A model generated the notes under the pieces. That model was not told the DNA's origin, did not search any database, and saw only the letters and a program-made list of their open reading frames with translations. This document shows, piece after piece, positions 1 through 12,605 of a stretch of 64,000 nt of DNA. Position numbers and translations under genes: made by a program. Source of the stretch: Sipunculus nudus (Eukaryota; Annelida; Sipuncula; Golfingiida; Sipunculidae); NCBI GenBank assembly GCA_026874595.1, contig CM049319.1, forward strand, positions 65,587,417 to 65,651,416. The letters are read 5' to 3'. Every line of letters begins with the position of its first letter. Position 1 is the stretch's first letter.

Positions 1-426
1 CAATAAGCTCAGATTTACAACACTATTGACCTAACGCACCTATTTGCACTATGCCATGCCACTACCCATTAGTGGTATGTCATCCCGCACCGTCTAGCAC
101 CGAGCTTTTCTATTGGCTCGTTCCTATTCTGTGCTACGCCTACAGCGTCTCACTCTCCAACGCAAGTGCTTCCAAGAAAGGCCGCATCGCGAAATGGATT
201 CAGCGAATCCTCAACATTTAGGATCGACAGACAAGCTTTTATTTCTTGGCATGCTTTAGAACTAAATTCTAAGAGTTTTTCTTCGGCCATATACGGTTGT
301 TGTTGCAAGGATCAGGGAGGTTAGAGGTTTTATTCGGACTGTATCTAAATTGGGCTTGCTTTTGAGTATTGCTCATTGCCCTTGTAGTGTATCTCGCTTA
401 CAGTCCAGCGACCCATCATGTTGTCA
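1..426. other. Non-coding sequence, nothing recognised
   Basis: No reading frame, repeat unit or RNA motif that I recognise. It precedes the first copy of a dispersed repeat. Confidence 0.5.
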
Positions 427-965
427 GGAATATAGGCCTATATCGTATTGTCCATATCTAATAGCTTTGTACATTCAAATGCGATTCGATATCGCTACAG
501 GTTGTGTAAAGGTCTGGGTAGCTAGGATTGGCGAAGTAAGCAAGAGATAAAAGGGACCAAACCTTGTACCAGAAAATGTCCTCACTGAGGAATACTTTAT
601 TTTCTTCCCAACCAAACCCACTCCGTCACAGCAGTGAACGTAGCCTTTGTGCGTCTTTGTATTTTTGTAGCAGACGACAGCAATAATTCCGGTGTTAGCG
701 CTTGTGCTAATGTAAGTTACGGTCGATGCGGAGTCCTTGCGGCCTTCGGAAAACGCACGGTTGCCGCAATTCAACCGCACGGAATAGCCCAAAACACCCG
801 CCGTACGACCACCGTATCCTGGTGGTGACCGAGGCTTTTCATGACTTCCGCGCATGCCTCTCGGTTGTAAACCCGCAAAAGAATCTAGATATATCACGGT
901 TGTCCTAACCATGTTTAGGCTGAAACAGTTGTACCAAGATGGTTGTCAGTCGATTGCTAATTGCA
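427..965 (+). repeat. Dispersed repeat family A, copy 1
   Basis: This stretch matches 2783-3195 over most of its length. Shared blocks include the 'aggcctatatcgtattgtcc' start, 'ggattggcgaagtaagcaag' in the middle and 'aatctagatatatcacggtt' near the end. Copy 1 carries about 160 extra, more GC-rich bases at roughly 691-853 that copy 2 lacks, so either an insertion occurred here or copy 2 has a deletion. I see no TG/CA ends, no clear terminal inverted repeats and no target duplication, so the class is unknown. The short open frames in it are not conserved between copies and look accidental. Confidence 0.75.
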
Positions 966-1147
966 ATTAAGACGCGTGTAGCCCATTAACCCTATTGTGC
1001 GCCTATAGTTAGGAGGTGTCCCCAGGCAATTCAGGCACTCCCTTTAACCCAGTCCGCTTGCAGTGTGTTCTTGGCTTTCAGGGCTGTAGTCGGCCTGCTC
1101 GGCGTTAACCCCCTGCAGTTACTGCTAGGTAAATCGCAGGAACAAGC

Positions 1148-1669
1148 TTAGTTGAATTTCTGAATGTGCATACCGTTTGTGTTATTGCCTTTGCTTTTTT
1201 GGCGCTGGTGAGGATAGGACGAGGAGACCTCAGCTCCTAAGTCCAAGATCTTAACCCCCAAGCTGCCTCCAGTCCACAAGAACGAGTTTATATAAAAAAT
1301 ATCAGATAATAGAAAATTAATTTTGTGAAATTTATAAAAAAAAAAAATAGTCACGATCTGCAAGGGGAAGATGAGAATATCATACGATAAATTTGAAGGT
1401 TGGTCATAGACGTGATAAAATACCATCACATCAGAGCCGTGACTATATTGCCGACAAATAAAAGATAAATTTGCCTTGCTATTGGATTCATTAGGAGATA
1501 GGACGTCTTTGCAACAGTAAAAAGGTAAATAAGATTGTGGCCTACTTTCTATGGCAGCCCACCAGTGGATTGCATTTCGGGATTCGACGCGATTTGGATG
1601 GAACAAACTAGAAAGTTTAGATTTACAATAAATTGTTATTTCGCTAAATTTGGCCATTAGTTCAGCCAT
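1148..1669 (-). CDS. Low-confidence open frame, unknown 173-residue product
   Basis: This is the longest open frame in the window. The start lies in a favourable context (AAAATGG; Met-Ala-Glu). Residues 1-85 have ordinary composition, while about 90-125 become a hydrophobic, Phe/Ile-rich stretch that could be a membrane segment or simply AT-rich non-coding sequence; the tail is Ser/Lys-rich. I recognise no domain. The one supporting observation is a promoter-like arrangement just upstream on the same strand (1680-1740). No splice structure is evident and no neighbouring gene supports it. In AT-rich DNA an open frame this long can arise by chance, so treat this as a candidate only. Confidence 0.15.
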   Translation of the reverse strand: MAELMAKFSEITIYCKSKLSSLFHPNRVESRNAIHWWAAIESRPQSYLPFYCCKDVLSPNESNSKANLSFICRQYSHGSDVMVFYHVYDQPSNLSYDILIFPLQIVTIFFFYKFHKINFLLSDIFYINSFLWTGGSLGVKILDLGAEVSSSYPHQRQKSKGNNTNGMHIQKFN

Positions 1670-1674
1670 TTTTA

Positions 1675-1740
1675 ACTGTTAGGCTGATAGTGTGACACCA
1701 ACTATATAACCATTGGTTATTATTTCTTATGCCAATGGTT
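1675..1740 (-). promoter_or_regulatory. Promoter-like arrangement upstream of the 1148-1669 frame
   Basis: Reading the minus strand one meets ATTGG, then CCAAT about 25 bases on, then TATATAG, then a TCAG initiator-like tetramer about 25 bases further, and the ATG of the open frame shortly after. The ATTGG and CCAAT form a 9-bp perfect inverted repeat (AACCATTGG / CCAATGGTT at about 1709-1741 on the plus strand). The order and spacing resemble a simple RNA polymerase II promoter, but each element is short and AT-rich, so coincidence is possible. Confidence 0.25.
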
Positions 1741-2782
1741 ACTTATTGAGTATATAACTCGTGTCCTATGGCTTATGTATTTTTTTGCCCTTTTACAAGG
1801 AGTCTGATTTGAGAGTGGAAAATCAATAAAATGTAGAAATGGTGTTATATAATACTATTGTGCTCTCGGCATGAAAACTAGTTTTTAAAACCCATTATAC
1901 GCAGAAGTTTCCCAGACATCATTATTAGCTTTTTCAATAATAATATTCATGACATTGGGGTTGTCCATGGTAAAATGGCAGTGTCAGAGACATTTACAGT
2001 GAAACAATTATTGGAAAATGTGCGATAAATCTTAACAGTTCACTTCCGAGGACAGACAGACTTGGTTCAAGAGAGCAACACGGGAGCACATGCAGTCTTA
2101 ACACTAACGTTTTCGTGAGAACTTTTTATCCAATGTAATGTAATCTTTGGTTAAAAACATTCAAAGAGAGCGTATATTCAGACAGAGCGGCCCAAGGCAG
2201 TGACGTTAAAAATGAATTTCAAACATCAATTAAAATATTATACATCAAACGAAACACAACATAGCATTTCTTATAATCTTTAATTAAGGTTCATTCAATG
2301 GGTCCATAGGGAGACTTCAAGCCTCGAAATGCCCATGATCGTCCCTAAGTTACATCTAAATTCTTGATATCTTCTAAAAATCACAAAATGTGTAACTGTC
2401 TAGTTCATCATTAAAAAACCAGCATTTTAACAGACCTGACAACCCCACATTCCGTGTAAAAGAATCTAATATATTCCTTAGAGTACAACACATTATTCCG
2501 TTACTGATTGGTTAACTATTAACTAGTACACACAAGCTCTGCCTTCTTCCGACTTCGTCATATATGGACTTGGAATTTGGCATTAATATAACTTGTCATG
2601 CCTGATAGATGGTTAAGAGTAATTCAAGGTCCGATCATGATTCGAGTTCGCATTTCAGTTAGCCAAGTAGGCTTAAATTTCTCATCAATTTTTTTTGGCC
2701 ATTTTACCAAAACAATATTTTCATCAATTTTCAATCGCCGGAGGGATTTTCTCACAAACTAACAGAATAAAGCTATCACTTT
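1741..2782. other. Non-coding sequence between repeats
   Basis: AT-rich sequence without a recognisable gene, tandem repeat or transposon end. Confidence 0.5.
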
Positions 2783-3195
2783 GTCAAAAATTTAGGCCTA
2801 TATCGTATTGTCCATTTCTAATAGCTTCTTATATTCAATTGCGATTCCATATCGCTACGGGTTGTTTAAAGGTCTGTATGTCTAGGATTGGCGAAGTAAG
2901 CAAGAGACAAAAGGAACAAAACCTTGTACCAGGAAATATCCTCACCGAGAGGAATACTTTCTATTTCTTCCCAACAAAACCCACTCCGTTACAGAAGTAA
3001 ATGTAGCTTTTGTGCGTCGTTGTATATTTGGAGAAGACGACAGCTATATGTCAGTCTATGCCTCTCGGTGGTACAACCCAAAAAGAATCTAGATATATCA
3101 CGGTTGTTCTAACTAAGTTTTGACTTACAGTGTTACCATGATTGTCACATTACTTTGCTGATAATTGTGTATCGGTCGATTGCCAATTGCAGTTT
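2783..3195 (+). repeat. Dispersed repeat family A, copy 2
   Basis: Second copy of the repeat at 427-965, same strand, about 2.3 kb downstream. The two align from 'ttaggcctatatcg' through the 'tcgattgccaattgca' end with scattered substitutions, and copy 2 lacks the 160-base central segment of copy 1. The divergence indicates old copies rather than a recent duplication. Confidence 0.75.
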
Positions 3196-4746
3196 GTGTT
3201 TGGAAACATAAAATATAAAAATATTAACATCAAAATTAAGAAGGAAAGATTACATATATGCAATCAGAGAAAAAAATGCCTGGGGTAATGTTGGTATTTA
3301 AAGATAATGTTCTTGTTAAAAAATGCATACTTACTGCCAGATGTGGGAAATTCCCTTTACTATAAAATTAAAATTCTGTTAACTGTACAGACCATTTCAA
3401 TTTACAGATAATTAAATGCTCAACTAGGTAGTTTGACACTACTCAAGTTCATCAACATTCTGGGGCTGTTGCAAACAGTTGCATTTGGTACCAACTTTAA
3501 AAACATTCAGAACACAGGTCGACTGATTCTGTCTCTCCGCTTTAAAATAACATAAAAGTAATCGGTGTTGGTAGATACAGCGTTATTGAACACAGCATGA
3601 CACCTGAAGCGTAAGGCTAAGGTATATCGGTTCGGGATATCTGAGGCATAGTAGTAATATAGTTTATGAGACAGGTAACAAGTCTATTACCGTCCATAAT
3701 CATGCCAGTGTCATGGAGGATTTTTTGCCTGTCACACAAAGTGACCCTGTCTCGGTACGGACGAAAGTACCGCCGCTCTCTTTGAATGAACACCCTGTCA
3801 GAACACATTCACACAAAGTGACAGTAAACAGTGATATCTGGCGCTCATCTAAGAAATAAGGGCACATTATTGCCACGGATCTTTCAAGTATGTCTAGAAG
3901 TAACAAATCCCACTTGATAAAATTGAAGGGGACACCGGCTGATTTTTAACTGGGAAAGGGCATGTCTGTTCATAGGTCACTACAACAACGTTTTCTCATA
4001 TTAATCTAGAGATGATATATTTTTTGCAGCTTTGGACTGCGACTGTTAGTGGCACCCTCTGTTTTAGAAAAGTTAACAGTAATATAATTGAATACTGTCT
4101 TTGTATAAAGTTCCTCAATTTGCAACTTTCCTCGCATGGACCCAAACCTGAACATTAAGGAAATAATACCTATTTATTAGATATTGGAGTGAAACCGCCC
4201 ATCAGTCTGCAATTTTTTTTTATTTAAGTTCCTCAACTGCATAATTGAACACACACACACACCCTTACACCCTCACATACACATATGCACAGGTGTAGGT
4301 AGATGTGCGTGAATGACTTCGAGTCATTTAATGATTCTCTTTGGGGATACAAGAACTCGAAGAAATCTAGTTTGGGACTGTACCCAACATGTTTCGACGT
4401 GTCTACTCAAATGTTTATTAGTCCAATATAGATATCTTGTAGAAAATATAAGATAACATGCGAAAAGTCGCTGTTGTGTTTTACGGAGTAACTGTTCCTA
4501 CTCTTGTATTGGTATTGCTATCGGAATGCGCTTAATTCTGAAATGTAACTTTCGACAACCGGGTTTTTATCTGTACGCAAATTGGCAACCTCTATGAGCG
4601 GTTTCAAAATGTTAGCGAGGTCAGGTTTTTGATAAGGGCACGGGTGTACAGTAAATATTCCTCCAAGGACAAGGTGTGCATCTGTCTGCTGAGAGTTGAT
4701 TGGCCGTTAGACCCGCACCACCCGTACGGGAATTTGGTATCGATAT
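3196..4746. other. Non-coding sequence with short CA tract
   Basis: No gene or transposon recognised. A short (CA)n tract occurs near 4250-4262. At 3717-3840 the phrase 'cacacaaagtgac' occurs twice, but I cannot assign a repeat class. Confidence 0.5.
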
Positions 4747-5593
4747 TGTTACAGGTGCCCTTTTTATTGTGTGCAGCGGTCTTACAGATGATTGTTTTAT
4801 TGTGCACACGATGTTCCATGTGTTGTTGGCGTTTGGTTTGTGCGCCACGCGTAGCTCGTGTTGTAGCGGCCTCGCCTGGCCGGATGTTGCAGGCTCGGTT
4901 TAATCCGCATTGGTTGAACCCTAGATACACAGCATTCCCATTCTAGTATGTTCTCTGAGCGTGTGTACTGTGTATTATGGATTGTTCGTGAAAGGGAATT
5001 TTCTAGAGTTTTCGGAGGAAAGGTTATAAATAGAGGCTGTGTTTTAGAGCCGGGAGAGAGGTGAGAGAATATTCCAGCGGACACAGAAGCGTGTATGTCA
5101 GTTTGTGGGACCTATTCCGATAAGTGCGGCAATAATAGATTTTCTTCAGATTTTCTTCTGGATTTGTGACGAATCTTATTTGGTCTTCAGTTTACTTTCG
5201 GGATTGTTATAAGAGCTTTACATTGGACTGTTTTTCTCCGAGAGAATTTGTGTGAACTATTCGTCCGGCTTATACATTTTAAAGGACTTATCGTTGTGAC
5301 AGTAGTGGTATCCAGGTACTGTGCACTTTGTTTATTTTACTGTGTGATTGTATTGATTTTATGTTTTACTGCTGTTATACTGTGTAATTGTATTGATTTA
5401 GTGTATTGTAAAGTTAGGGTTGTTTGAAGAATAAATTATAGTTATTTGTTAACAAAAAAACACTGACTTCTTTATTAATTCCCCTAGACATTTCACGCTG
5501 CCTAGTTTTACAGAATCTAATTTTTTTTTATCTCCTTTACAAAATTAATGTTCATCACGCATACGTAATCTGTTGATATTAGGTTCCGTTACA
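4747..5593 (+). mobile_element. Solo LTR, copy 1 of a TG...CA LTR family
   Basis: An 847-bp long terminal repeat starting TGTTACAGG and ending TTCCGTTACA, so the ends are short inverted repeats (TGTTAC/GTTACA). It is flanked by a 4-bp direct repeat ATAT (4743-4746 and 5594-5597). A TATA box TATAAATA sits at 5025-5032 and a polyadenylation signal AATAAA at 5430-5435, giving a plausible U3-R-U5 order on the plus strand. No primer-binding site, internal region or reverse transcriptase follows, so this is a solo LTR left by LTR-LTR recombination. Other copies are at 44150, 45634, 53362 and 60840. Open frames inside are accidental. The parent element is not present; a Ty3/gypsy-type element is the likeliest source, judging from the target duplication. 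Confidence 0.9.
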
Positions 5594-5614
5594 ATATGTA
5601 AAATAAAACCATTA

Positions 5615-5616
<2 letters not shown>

Positions 5617-5673
<57 letters not shown>
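5617..5673. repeat. (AT)n microsatellite
   Basis: Uninterrupted alternating AT lying 20-odd bases downstream of the solo LTR, whose ATAT target duplication may have come from the same AT-rich tract. Confidence 0.97.
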
Positions 5674-5676
<3 letters not shown>

Positions 5677-7470
5677 TATGAATGCACTGCTGTATATTAG
5701 TTAAGGTTTAACCATTCTCGTTGTTCTGAAGGTTTATACTTTTCTTCTGGAAAATTAAGATCTATTGAAAATCAAATAAAATTAAAATAAAACAAAATAA
5801 ATCCATATTGCTGTAGCCTGAACTAATGTAGCGCATTATTTTTTTTTGGTGTATTATAGACGTTCCCAAAAGACAGGAGAAAAATATAAAACAAACAAGC
5901 AGAGCTTTCAACGTAAAATTGTGGAGAATAAAACATTCTACAGAAAGCAAGTTTAAAGGAATCAGATATTCCATACAGGATGCAAAAACGTTAACGGAAT
6001 TGACAAATCTGTGTTTAATTCTTCATTTAGGGAGTGATACGGACAAATTGCGTGTTATTTCTTTACTGGTGAAAATATTGCCTTTCTTTTACTTTCTCAT
6101 TTAGCAGTTAGGGAAAGTTTTTTGAATGATTTTTTTTGGACATAGCTAAGAGCATCGTAGACGGGAGCGATCAATATCGGTAAATTAAATCCGCACGTAT
6201 CTCCGAATTAATTTTCTCAGAGCGTTCTGGCCATGTATGTTGGGAAGAAAGCGTTATTTACTTACCGATGTCGCCGATTCATTTGTGGTTTAGAGCGAGG
6301 CAATGTACGATATTAGTGACGGAAGCGCTGAATAAAAACCTACTCGTAACACAATCAGAACCGTAGAAAAGGCAAAGTCCGCCGTGTCCCAATCACGTTA
6401 CCTGTACTCATTCTTCTAACAATGGCGTCGCTTGTTCCGAAGCAATCAGATACAACCCACGGAGAGGCCGTAACATCCGTTCCTTTGGTGAATGTTGATT
6501 ATACCGTCATCTTTCAGGCTGAAAGGAACTTATTTGTTGTGTAAATAAATGGGTTTTGGTTTAATTTAAATTGTTACCGCCCGATTTTCAATGATACAAA
6601 TGTCTGTTGAAACTTCAATTGTACTTTGTCCTTTCAATCATAAAATTTGCAAGTTGTAGTGGACACCTGCCCGACTGAATGCGAATCAATTTGTGTCTCT
6701 TGTACATAAAAATGTGCTTTCAACTTTCAACAACAATTAACCACTTATTCCACTTACAGGGCTCCTGCTATTTTAATTATATCCAATATATTTTCCTATC
6801 AAGAATTTGTTTCTCATAATTTCCTGTATTTTCCAGTATTTAAACAATAATCTCCTTAACATCCTATGTTTTTTTCTCACTGCAAAGTTGTGTTACCTAC
6901 ATAATGGTTATTACTGAATAATAATTGTTATGTAAACCTGTGATAATTAAAACAAAATGCAAAAAGAAGCTGTTCGGGGGATAAACGGTCATGTTAATTA
7001 ACCATGCATACCATGGTTGGTCAATGAAACCTCATATATTTTTCTTTGACTTTTTTAGTGAAACTCCTGTAAACTCGAATATTTTTGTCACAGCCAGACT
7101 ATAAAAGTCCTACACTCTTTCATGAGACATGTGGTAGACCTGCACTTATCACCAAGTCCTGAACTTTCAAGTCATGAAACTCTCCGGGCAAAAAGGGAAC
7201 TATTAATACCCTTTTTTCTGGGATAGATACATGTTCTATATATATGTATTTTGAATGAGGATGAAAATCCCACTGATAAACCTTCGAAATCCCAAGTTTT
7301 ATCAGGAATATTTAAACACGCAGCTAACTCAAATTTTGTAAATGGAAAATGCGCACTTGTATGATTCTAGAGTTGTGCACTTCTGAAATTTAAAGTTTTG
7401 TTCCCTTTACTTTCTTTATAAACTTTATTTATTTTACACTGATTGTACAACTAGTTATAATAACTAAAAC
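5674..7470. other. Non-coding sequence, nothing recognised
   Basis: AT-rich sequence with no convincing frame. The region near 6140-6500 is somewhat less AT-rich but shows no repeat or protein match that I can name. Confidence 0.5.
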
Positions 7471-7605
7471 GAGGCACTCCCCATTGCTCGGATGTTGGCG
7501 CTCGGGAGTTGGTAAGTTTTGAGGAAACCGTAGGACCCGGAGAAAAACCACCTCCCTTGGGCGGGCCACTACAAACCACCAGATCACTCAGATCGAGGTC
7601 ACATG
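7471..7605. repeat. Fragment of a dispersed 'ACCCGGAGAAAA' repeat
   Basis: The stretch contains 'TTGAGGAAACC' followed by 'GGACCCGGAGAAAAACCAC', a phrase I recall as recurring in many mollusc and other aquatic-animal genomes as part of a dispersed element. The rest is degenerate. I cannot assign the class from the sequence; the identification rests on recollection of the motif. Confidence 0.4.
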
Positions 7606-7651
7606 CCCCCCCCCCCCCCCTTGCCAAAGGTGACCGGGGGGGGGGGGGGGG
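7606..7651. repeat. C15 run and G16 run forming a potential hairpin
   Basis: Fifteen consecutive C (7606-7620) are followed after 15 bases by sixteen consecutive G (7636-7651). The two runs are complementary, so the single strand could fold into a 15-bp hairpin, or each run could form a G-quadruplex/i-motif. Such a tract is prone to slippage and sequencing error. Confidence 0.9.
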
Positions 7652-10600
7652 TTATTAAGATAATAAACACACAGAAAGGTCAACATGCCACGATCATATT
7701 AATAGATTATTTACGTCCAAGGCTAGAGTATATGACCTTTTAATTAACGTTACAAACAAAGTTTTACCTTGCATTATCCATAAGCATTTGATCAATTTTA
7801 TAAAAGTGTGACCGAATTTGTCCGTGAGGACATTTTGCTTTGTTCGTAGATCATTGAGGATATCTGGAAACTTTAACAGGACCCTCCCCCCCGATTTATG
7901 TATAAAATTCCTTTTTATGTAAAAAGTATTTGTTTGTGTCTATCCATGGGTTACTTTAACATAAATCTAGTTTATATATAATGGCTTTCCAAATGTTAAC
8001 ATGTAAGTAATAAATTATGTTATGTGAACCTAAATCGTAATGTGGTGACAGTAGGCTTATTTTAGTCCCGCGAGGCATAAAACCCTCTTTGCTAAGCGAT
8101 AACTGACTGACTTCCCACTTCATAATTAACCAGGAACAAAACCTACAATAAAAACGCGCCAGCCAATACGTTTATGTTCAGCCTGTTAGCGTGGTTTAAC
8201 GTAAACCAATTAGCTCGGCACAAACATCGAGTTTAAGAGTGACAAAGCCGTAGAAAAGATAAATAAAACAGTTTGTTGGCAAAAATAGCATAAATCTCCG
8301 GTTTTTCGATCCGAGGTTCGAGTGAGGGTCTATAGGTACAGCATGTCATGCCTAATTGGATAAGTTAAATATTTTTTAATATTACGTTTTACACAAATGA
8401 ATATATTTCTTATAAGTTTTGCTGTCAAAATAAGAATAAACTTGTACAATCGAAAACTACTTGTCTCTTAACATGCGATTGATATAGGTGTAAAGTATTC
8501 TTTATTTGAAACTTAGATTATTATTATATTACTATTATTATTATTATTATTATTTATATTGTTATCTATACGTACATTATCTTATTATTTTATATTAAAA
8601 CTTTATCATTCAAGTGTATTTTATATGTCCACCACGTTAGGTGGTTTGTCTGTTAGCTACCTTATCAAGACAACTTAACTTAAATGGAATTTGTGGATGA
8701 TAAGCTTACTGTTCAAGAAAACCAAATACATTTTGGAGGTAATTCATCAACAGAAGTGGCTTTGTTCTGGAGCGCACCTGTAAACGGGGTTGGTGTACAG
8801 CGGAAACGTATTCACATGAATACAGGAAAATAGTTATTTATACCCGTGGGCATATTATCCGCAACACATCAACAATCAGATTAGTTCTTTAAGTATTTGA
8901 TTTTAAGTCAAGCACCCTAGTAATGAATTGAAAAAAAAAAATCTTTAAAACTATGCTCCTCTCAGCAGAGATAGTTCTACGATGAAAGCAATTCCTCCAT
9001 GACATAAAAACATATTTTTTTTTAACTAAAATGAGTATTTCCAGCACTGTCCTAGCTTGACCTCTGTTAGTAGCCGATGTCGTGTTTATAACCCTTTGGC
9101 TGGTACAGTGCGCATGTCAAGACCAATTATAACTAGATAGTTCTGAGAAATTTCCTAAGGTAATTACGAAAACGTCCCGGGGCCCAGGTACGTCCATTAT
9201 ATCCTTGTGAGGATCGAAAGCGATGCACGCGGTTGCTATATCCACGGGTTATTCCTAACTCTGTCAGCTTAATTTCGCTTAATTTCATCTGACAGGAATC
9301 AAATAAAATACTCTCCGGGACAAACACCTTTCTGCCTGCAAGGTAAGTTTCAGAACGCACGACAGGGTTTTTATTCAAAAGAAAAATCTCATTTCCTCCG
9401 GATATTTTCTTCTCCACTTTGATTCATTGGTGGGAACATAGCCAGCAATCACGGCCGCAGTGTTCCAAACAGTTCAAAGCAAAGTCAAGCAAATTGACGT
9501 ACTAAACGGCAGAAAAATGGTTTATTATTGTTGGAGAGACTTTTTGTTGAAACACCCTTATTTATACGAGAGACTAAACACTGCCTTTGAAGTTTTTAAG
9601 AGGAGTCACGGCACAGGTCTGTAGTGTTTGAATTTTTTTCAGTCTGGGAAGAAATCGAAGGAAATTGGCACAAAAAGCCAAAAATATTAAATTAAGCAAA
9701 TATTCATCTCGTCAGTAAATTAGTCAGTTTAAGACAAATGAAATACATTTCATCATAAATATCTAGCATTCTTACCCGTGCAAAGTATATTATAGTATTT
9801 ATTGTTCATACGTATTTTTATTAGACCTATAATTGACACCAAATTATGAACACACATCGCGCCGTCGAATCGTACTCCATTCCTGTATAACCCGAGACAC
9901 ATGTATTTTTCCTCATGCACAATAAACCCTAAAACTTATGTTTAAATAAAGTTTAATATTTTTTTAAAGCGTAATACACTGGAATTCAATTAAACATTCC
10001 AACTTAAATATTAAGTTCCTGTACAAATCAAACCAACACATTGAAAAAAAAGTTTATGCTTTTCCGAGTTTTCACACATTCGTCATAAAACAGGGTTGTC
10101 ATTATATCATTATTATATATTCCTCATATCTCCTTCGTATATTTGAAATATCAAATATTACAATACCACATGTGTCTATATAGGTTTCAATGTGATTGCT
10201 TGATCATCAGCACGGATAAGCGCCGGCAAACATGTTTATTGGGGTGTAAATTCGGTTAAGGCTGTTATCGTCTGTGATATCAGATTTAACCTTTTTAACA
10301 TGGACGTTAGGAGAAATTATCATGCACTGTTGCAAGATACAATAAAGTACAATATACTGAATAGTATGCTTAATTTTTTTCTGAGGACATTCAGTCTATA
10401 AACACCGAGAGAGGCTTTTAAATGAACTGATAGAAAGACATGCCAAGTACTAGGTGTATAATCAAGCAGTTTTAGATCGTACATCCTAAATTGAATACAA
10501 GGACTTTTTTGCATGATATTTGTACTTTTAATGCTTGTTAGGGCCCCGCTTAAAATGCGGTGCCATATATAGTAATCGCCATGTCCGCTCATCAGGCCTT

Positions 10601-12454
10601 CCGTCCGTGACCAATTACACTGTCTGTCGCTCATTATCTCAAACAGAATACATTTGATTGTTTTAAATTCATAGGGATGATTGCTATATATTTGGGTTCC
10701 ATGCCAATCGAATTACATGCCTGTCGGGATATAATATGGCCGTCAGCGTAGAATCGGTGATTTCTTTGTTGTGAATAATTTTATTGACATCTGACTGATA
10801 TAACATGCATCTTGGTACAAGCTGTTTAGCATTGAGCACGAGCATAGCTCCTTAGTCGTTTCCCTGTATGTTTCATATAAGTAAACATGATTAAACAATT
10901 GTGAATGAAATTATGTGCGTCCTTCATGAACATGTTAATATCCTTCATGAAACCGGTAACACTCAATACAGATGTCAGTACTGGAAATAGAGTCAGTTGT
11001 GTGAAGGAAACAAAGACATATTAAAAAGCAAGCGTTATATGAATGGTTAGATGTTATGATAAAATTGATATGGTTTTTATTTTTACTCAGTCATGCTCAG
11101 ATCAATCAAAATATTTTGTATCTTCGATATTATTTATTGGGCACTGGAATAATTTCTCATTGAAAGAGAAATCTTTCTAGGGTCGCCATATAGAATTAAT
11201 TGGGAGTTGAGAGATATTTCCGGTGATTTCATTCGCGTGCAATATCTCAACTAGAATGCATTTGATCGTTCTCAAATTTACAAGGATGATTAATGTCCTG
11301 TCCAAAGTCCAACTGGGTCGTAATTTAATTTAATCGTAAACGTAGTATCACTTATAACTGTATCTATATCATGAAATTTATCTTTTATTACAATATATTA
11401 ATTGCAAAAGGTGGCTCATTCAGGAAGCTCTTTTCTCATACAGGTTTTGCTTCAATTGAAAACATATGATACAATTGACATAAACATACAATACAGAAGT
11501 ATATAACATGCATGACAAAGAGTACATTAGTGGTCGAACAATCAAAGATATCTGATGAATATATAAATTATCAGGTAAGTTATAACAGAGAAGCATAGTG
11601 CCTATATATGAGAACGCACACTAAAATTAATATTTTATGTTAATCATATAAGTGATATAAAAGGCTTAAAAACGTTTAGGATTTTATTTTTCCTGGATTG
11701 CGCGTTTCAAGATTTTCCTGGATGAAGGAGAGATTTTGCTTCACGGATCTGAGTCTGTTAGCTTAAATATATTCTTGGCATTAAAATGAAGTTTTGTAAA
11801 TTAACTCTACAGATGTCCAAATGTTATTTTTAAATCCAGCGAGTTCAGTATAGGAGGAGCTATTCTATTATATTATTTGAATAGGATCAGTTACAGAAAG
11901 TAACGGTAACATGTATCCACTGTCATCCAGGTCGATTGTATTAATTGATCATTTAGGGAAATCACGCATATTAAGATATCACAATAAACGTATACAGGAG
12001 AAGCAATATACATATATTCACTTAGTAATACTGGAAAGTAATTCCAGTAGGCATTGTCGATAGACTTTAAATCTGAGAATTATCTATAACAGTGATAAGA
12101 CTCGAAGCCGCTTTTTCCGGGACTCGGACTTGGACTCTGAAGCCAGGACTTTCTGGACTTCCAGCAGATATGAAGAAACTCTGTCTTCAAAGGCGTGACA
12201 TTTACATAAGAAGATGCACCATACAGATACTGAATATTACAAAAACAAGTTAAGACTCTATCAGTACCACACTCATTTTAGGCATTCGAAATTAAATGCA
12301 ACTCAGTATTAAATGAAAAAAACTTGCGTAAACTTACATAAAGTACCTTTAATGATGATATCAAAATTGAATTTGAGGTGCTTTGAGCTTAACTCGCTGA
12401 ATCATCTTGAATATTAGCCTGAACCCACATAAAATACCATTTTTGGTCTTGTTT
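7652..12454. other. Long non-coding interval
   Basis: No gene recognised. A (TTA)n-like microsatellite lies at about 8519-8560. A minus-strand CTGATGA with a downstream GAAAC near 10170-10215 was examined as a possible hammerhead and rejected because stems I and II do not pair. The open frames (for example 9133-9417 and 10320-10634, minus) have no recognisable domain. Confidence 0.5.
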
Positions 12455-12605
12455 CTCTAAAGATTATTTTGGATTATTTTAGCGGGTTCCCCACATGTTA
12501 TAAACACACAAATATAAACAAAACGAACAGCCTGTGTATGTTGGGATTGACGTTTTATAAGATATTCGTTCGTTAAAAGACGTCAGCTATCGCAATAGTC
12601 TTCCT
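12455..12605 (+). mobile_element. TTAA MITE family, 3' fragment
   Basis: Matches the right half of the full element at 49730-50153: 'ccccacatgttataaacac', 'atataaacaaaacgaacagcc' and an end resembling 'acgtcagatat'. The left half is not recognisable and the terminal repeat has decayed, so this is an old truncated copy. Confidence 0.6.

Noticed and set aside
10165-10225. Minus-strand CTGATGA with downstream GAAACC, a possible sixth hammerhead
   Set aside because: The bases between the two core pieces cannot form stem II and the flanks do not form stem I; only a weak ACC/GGT stem III is possible.
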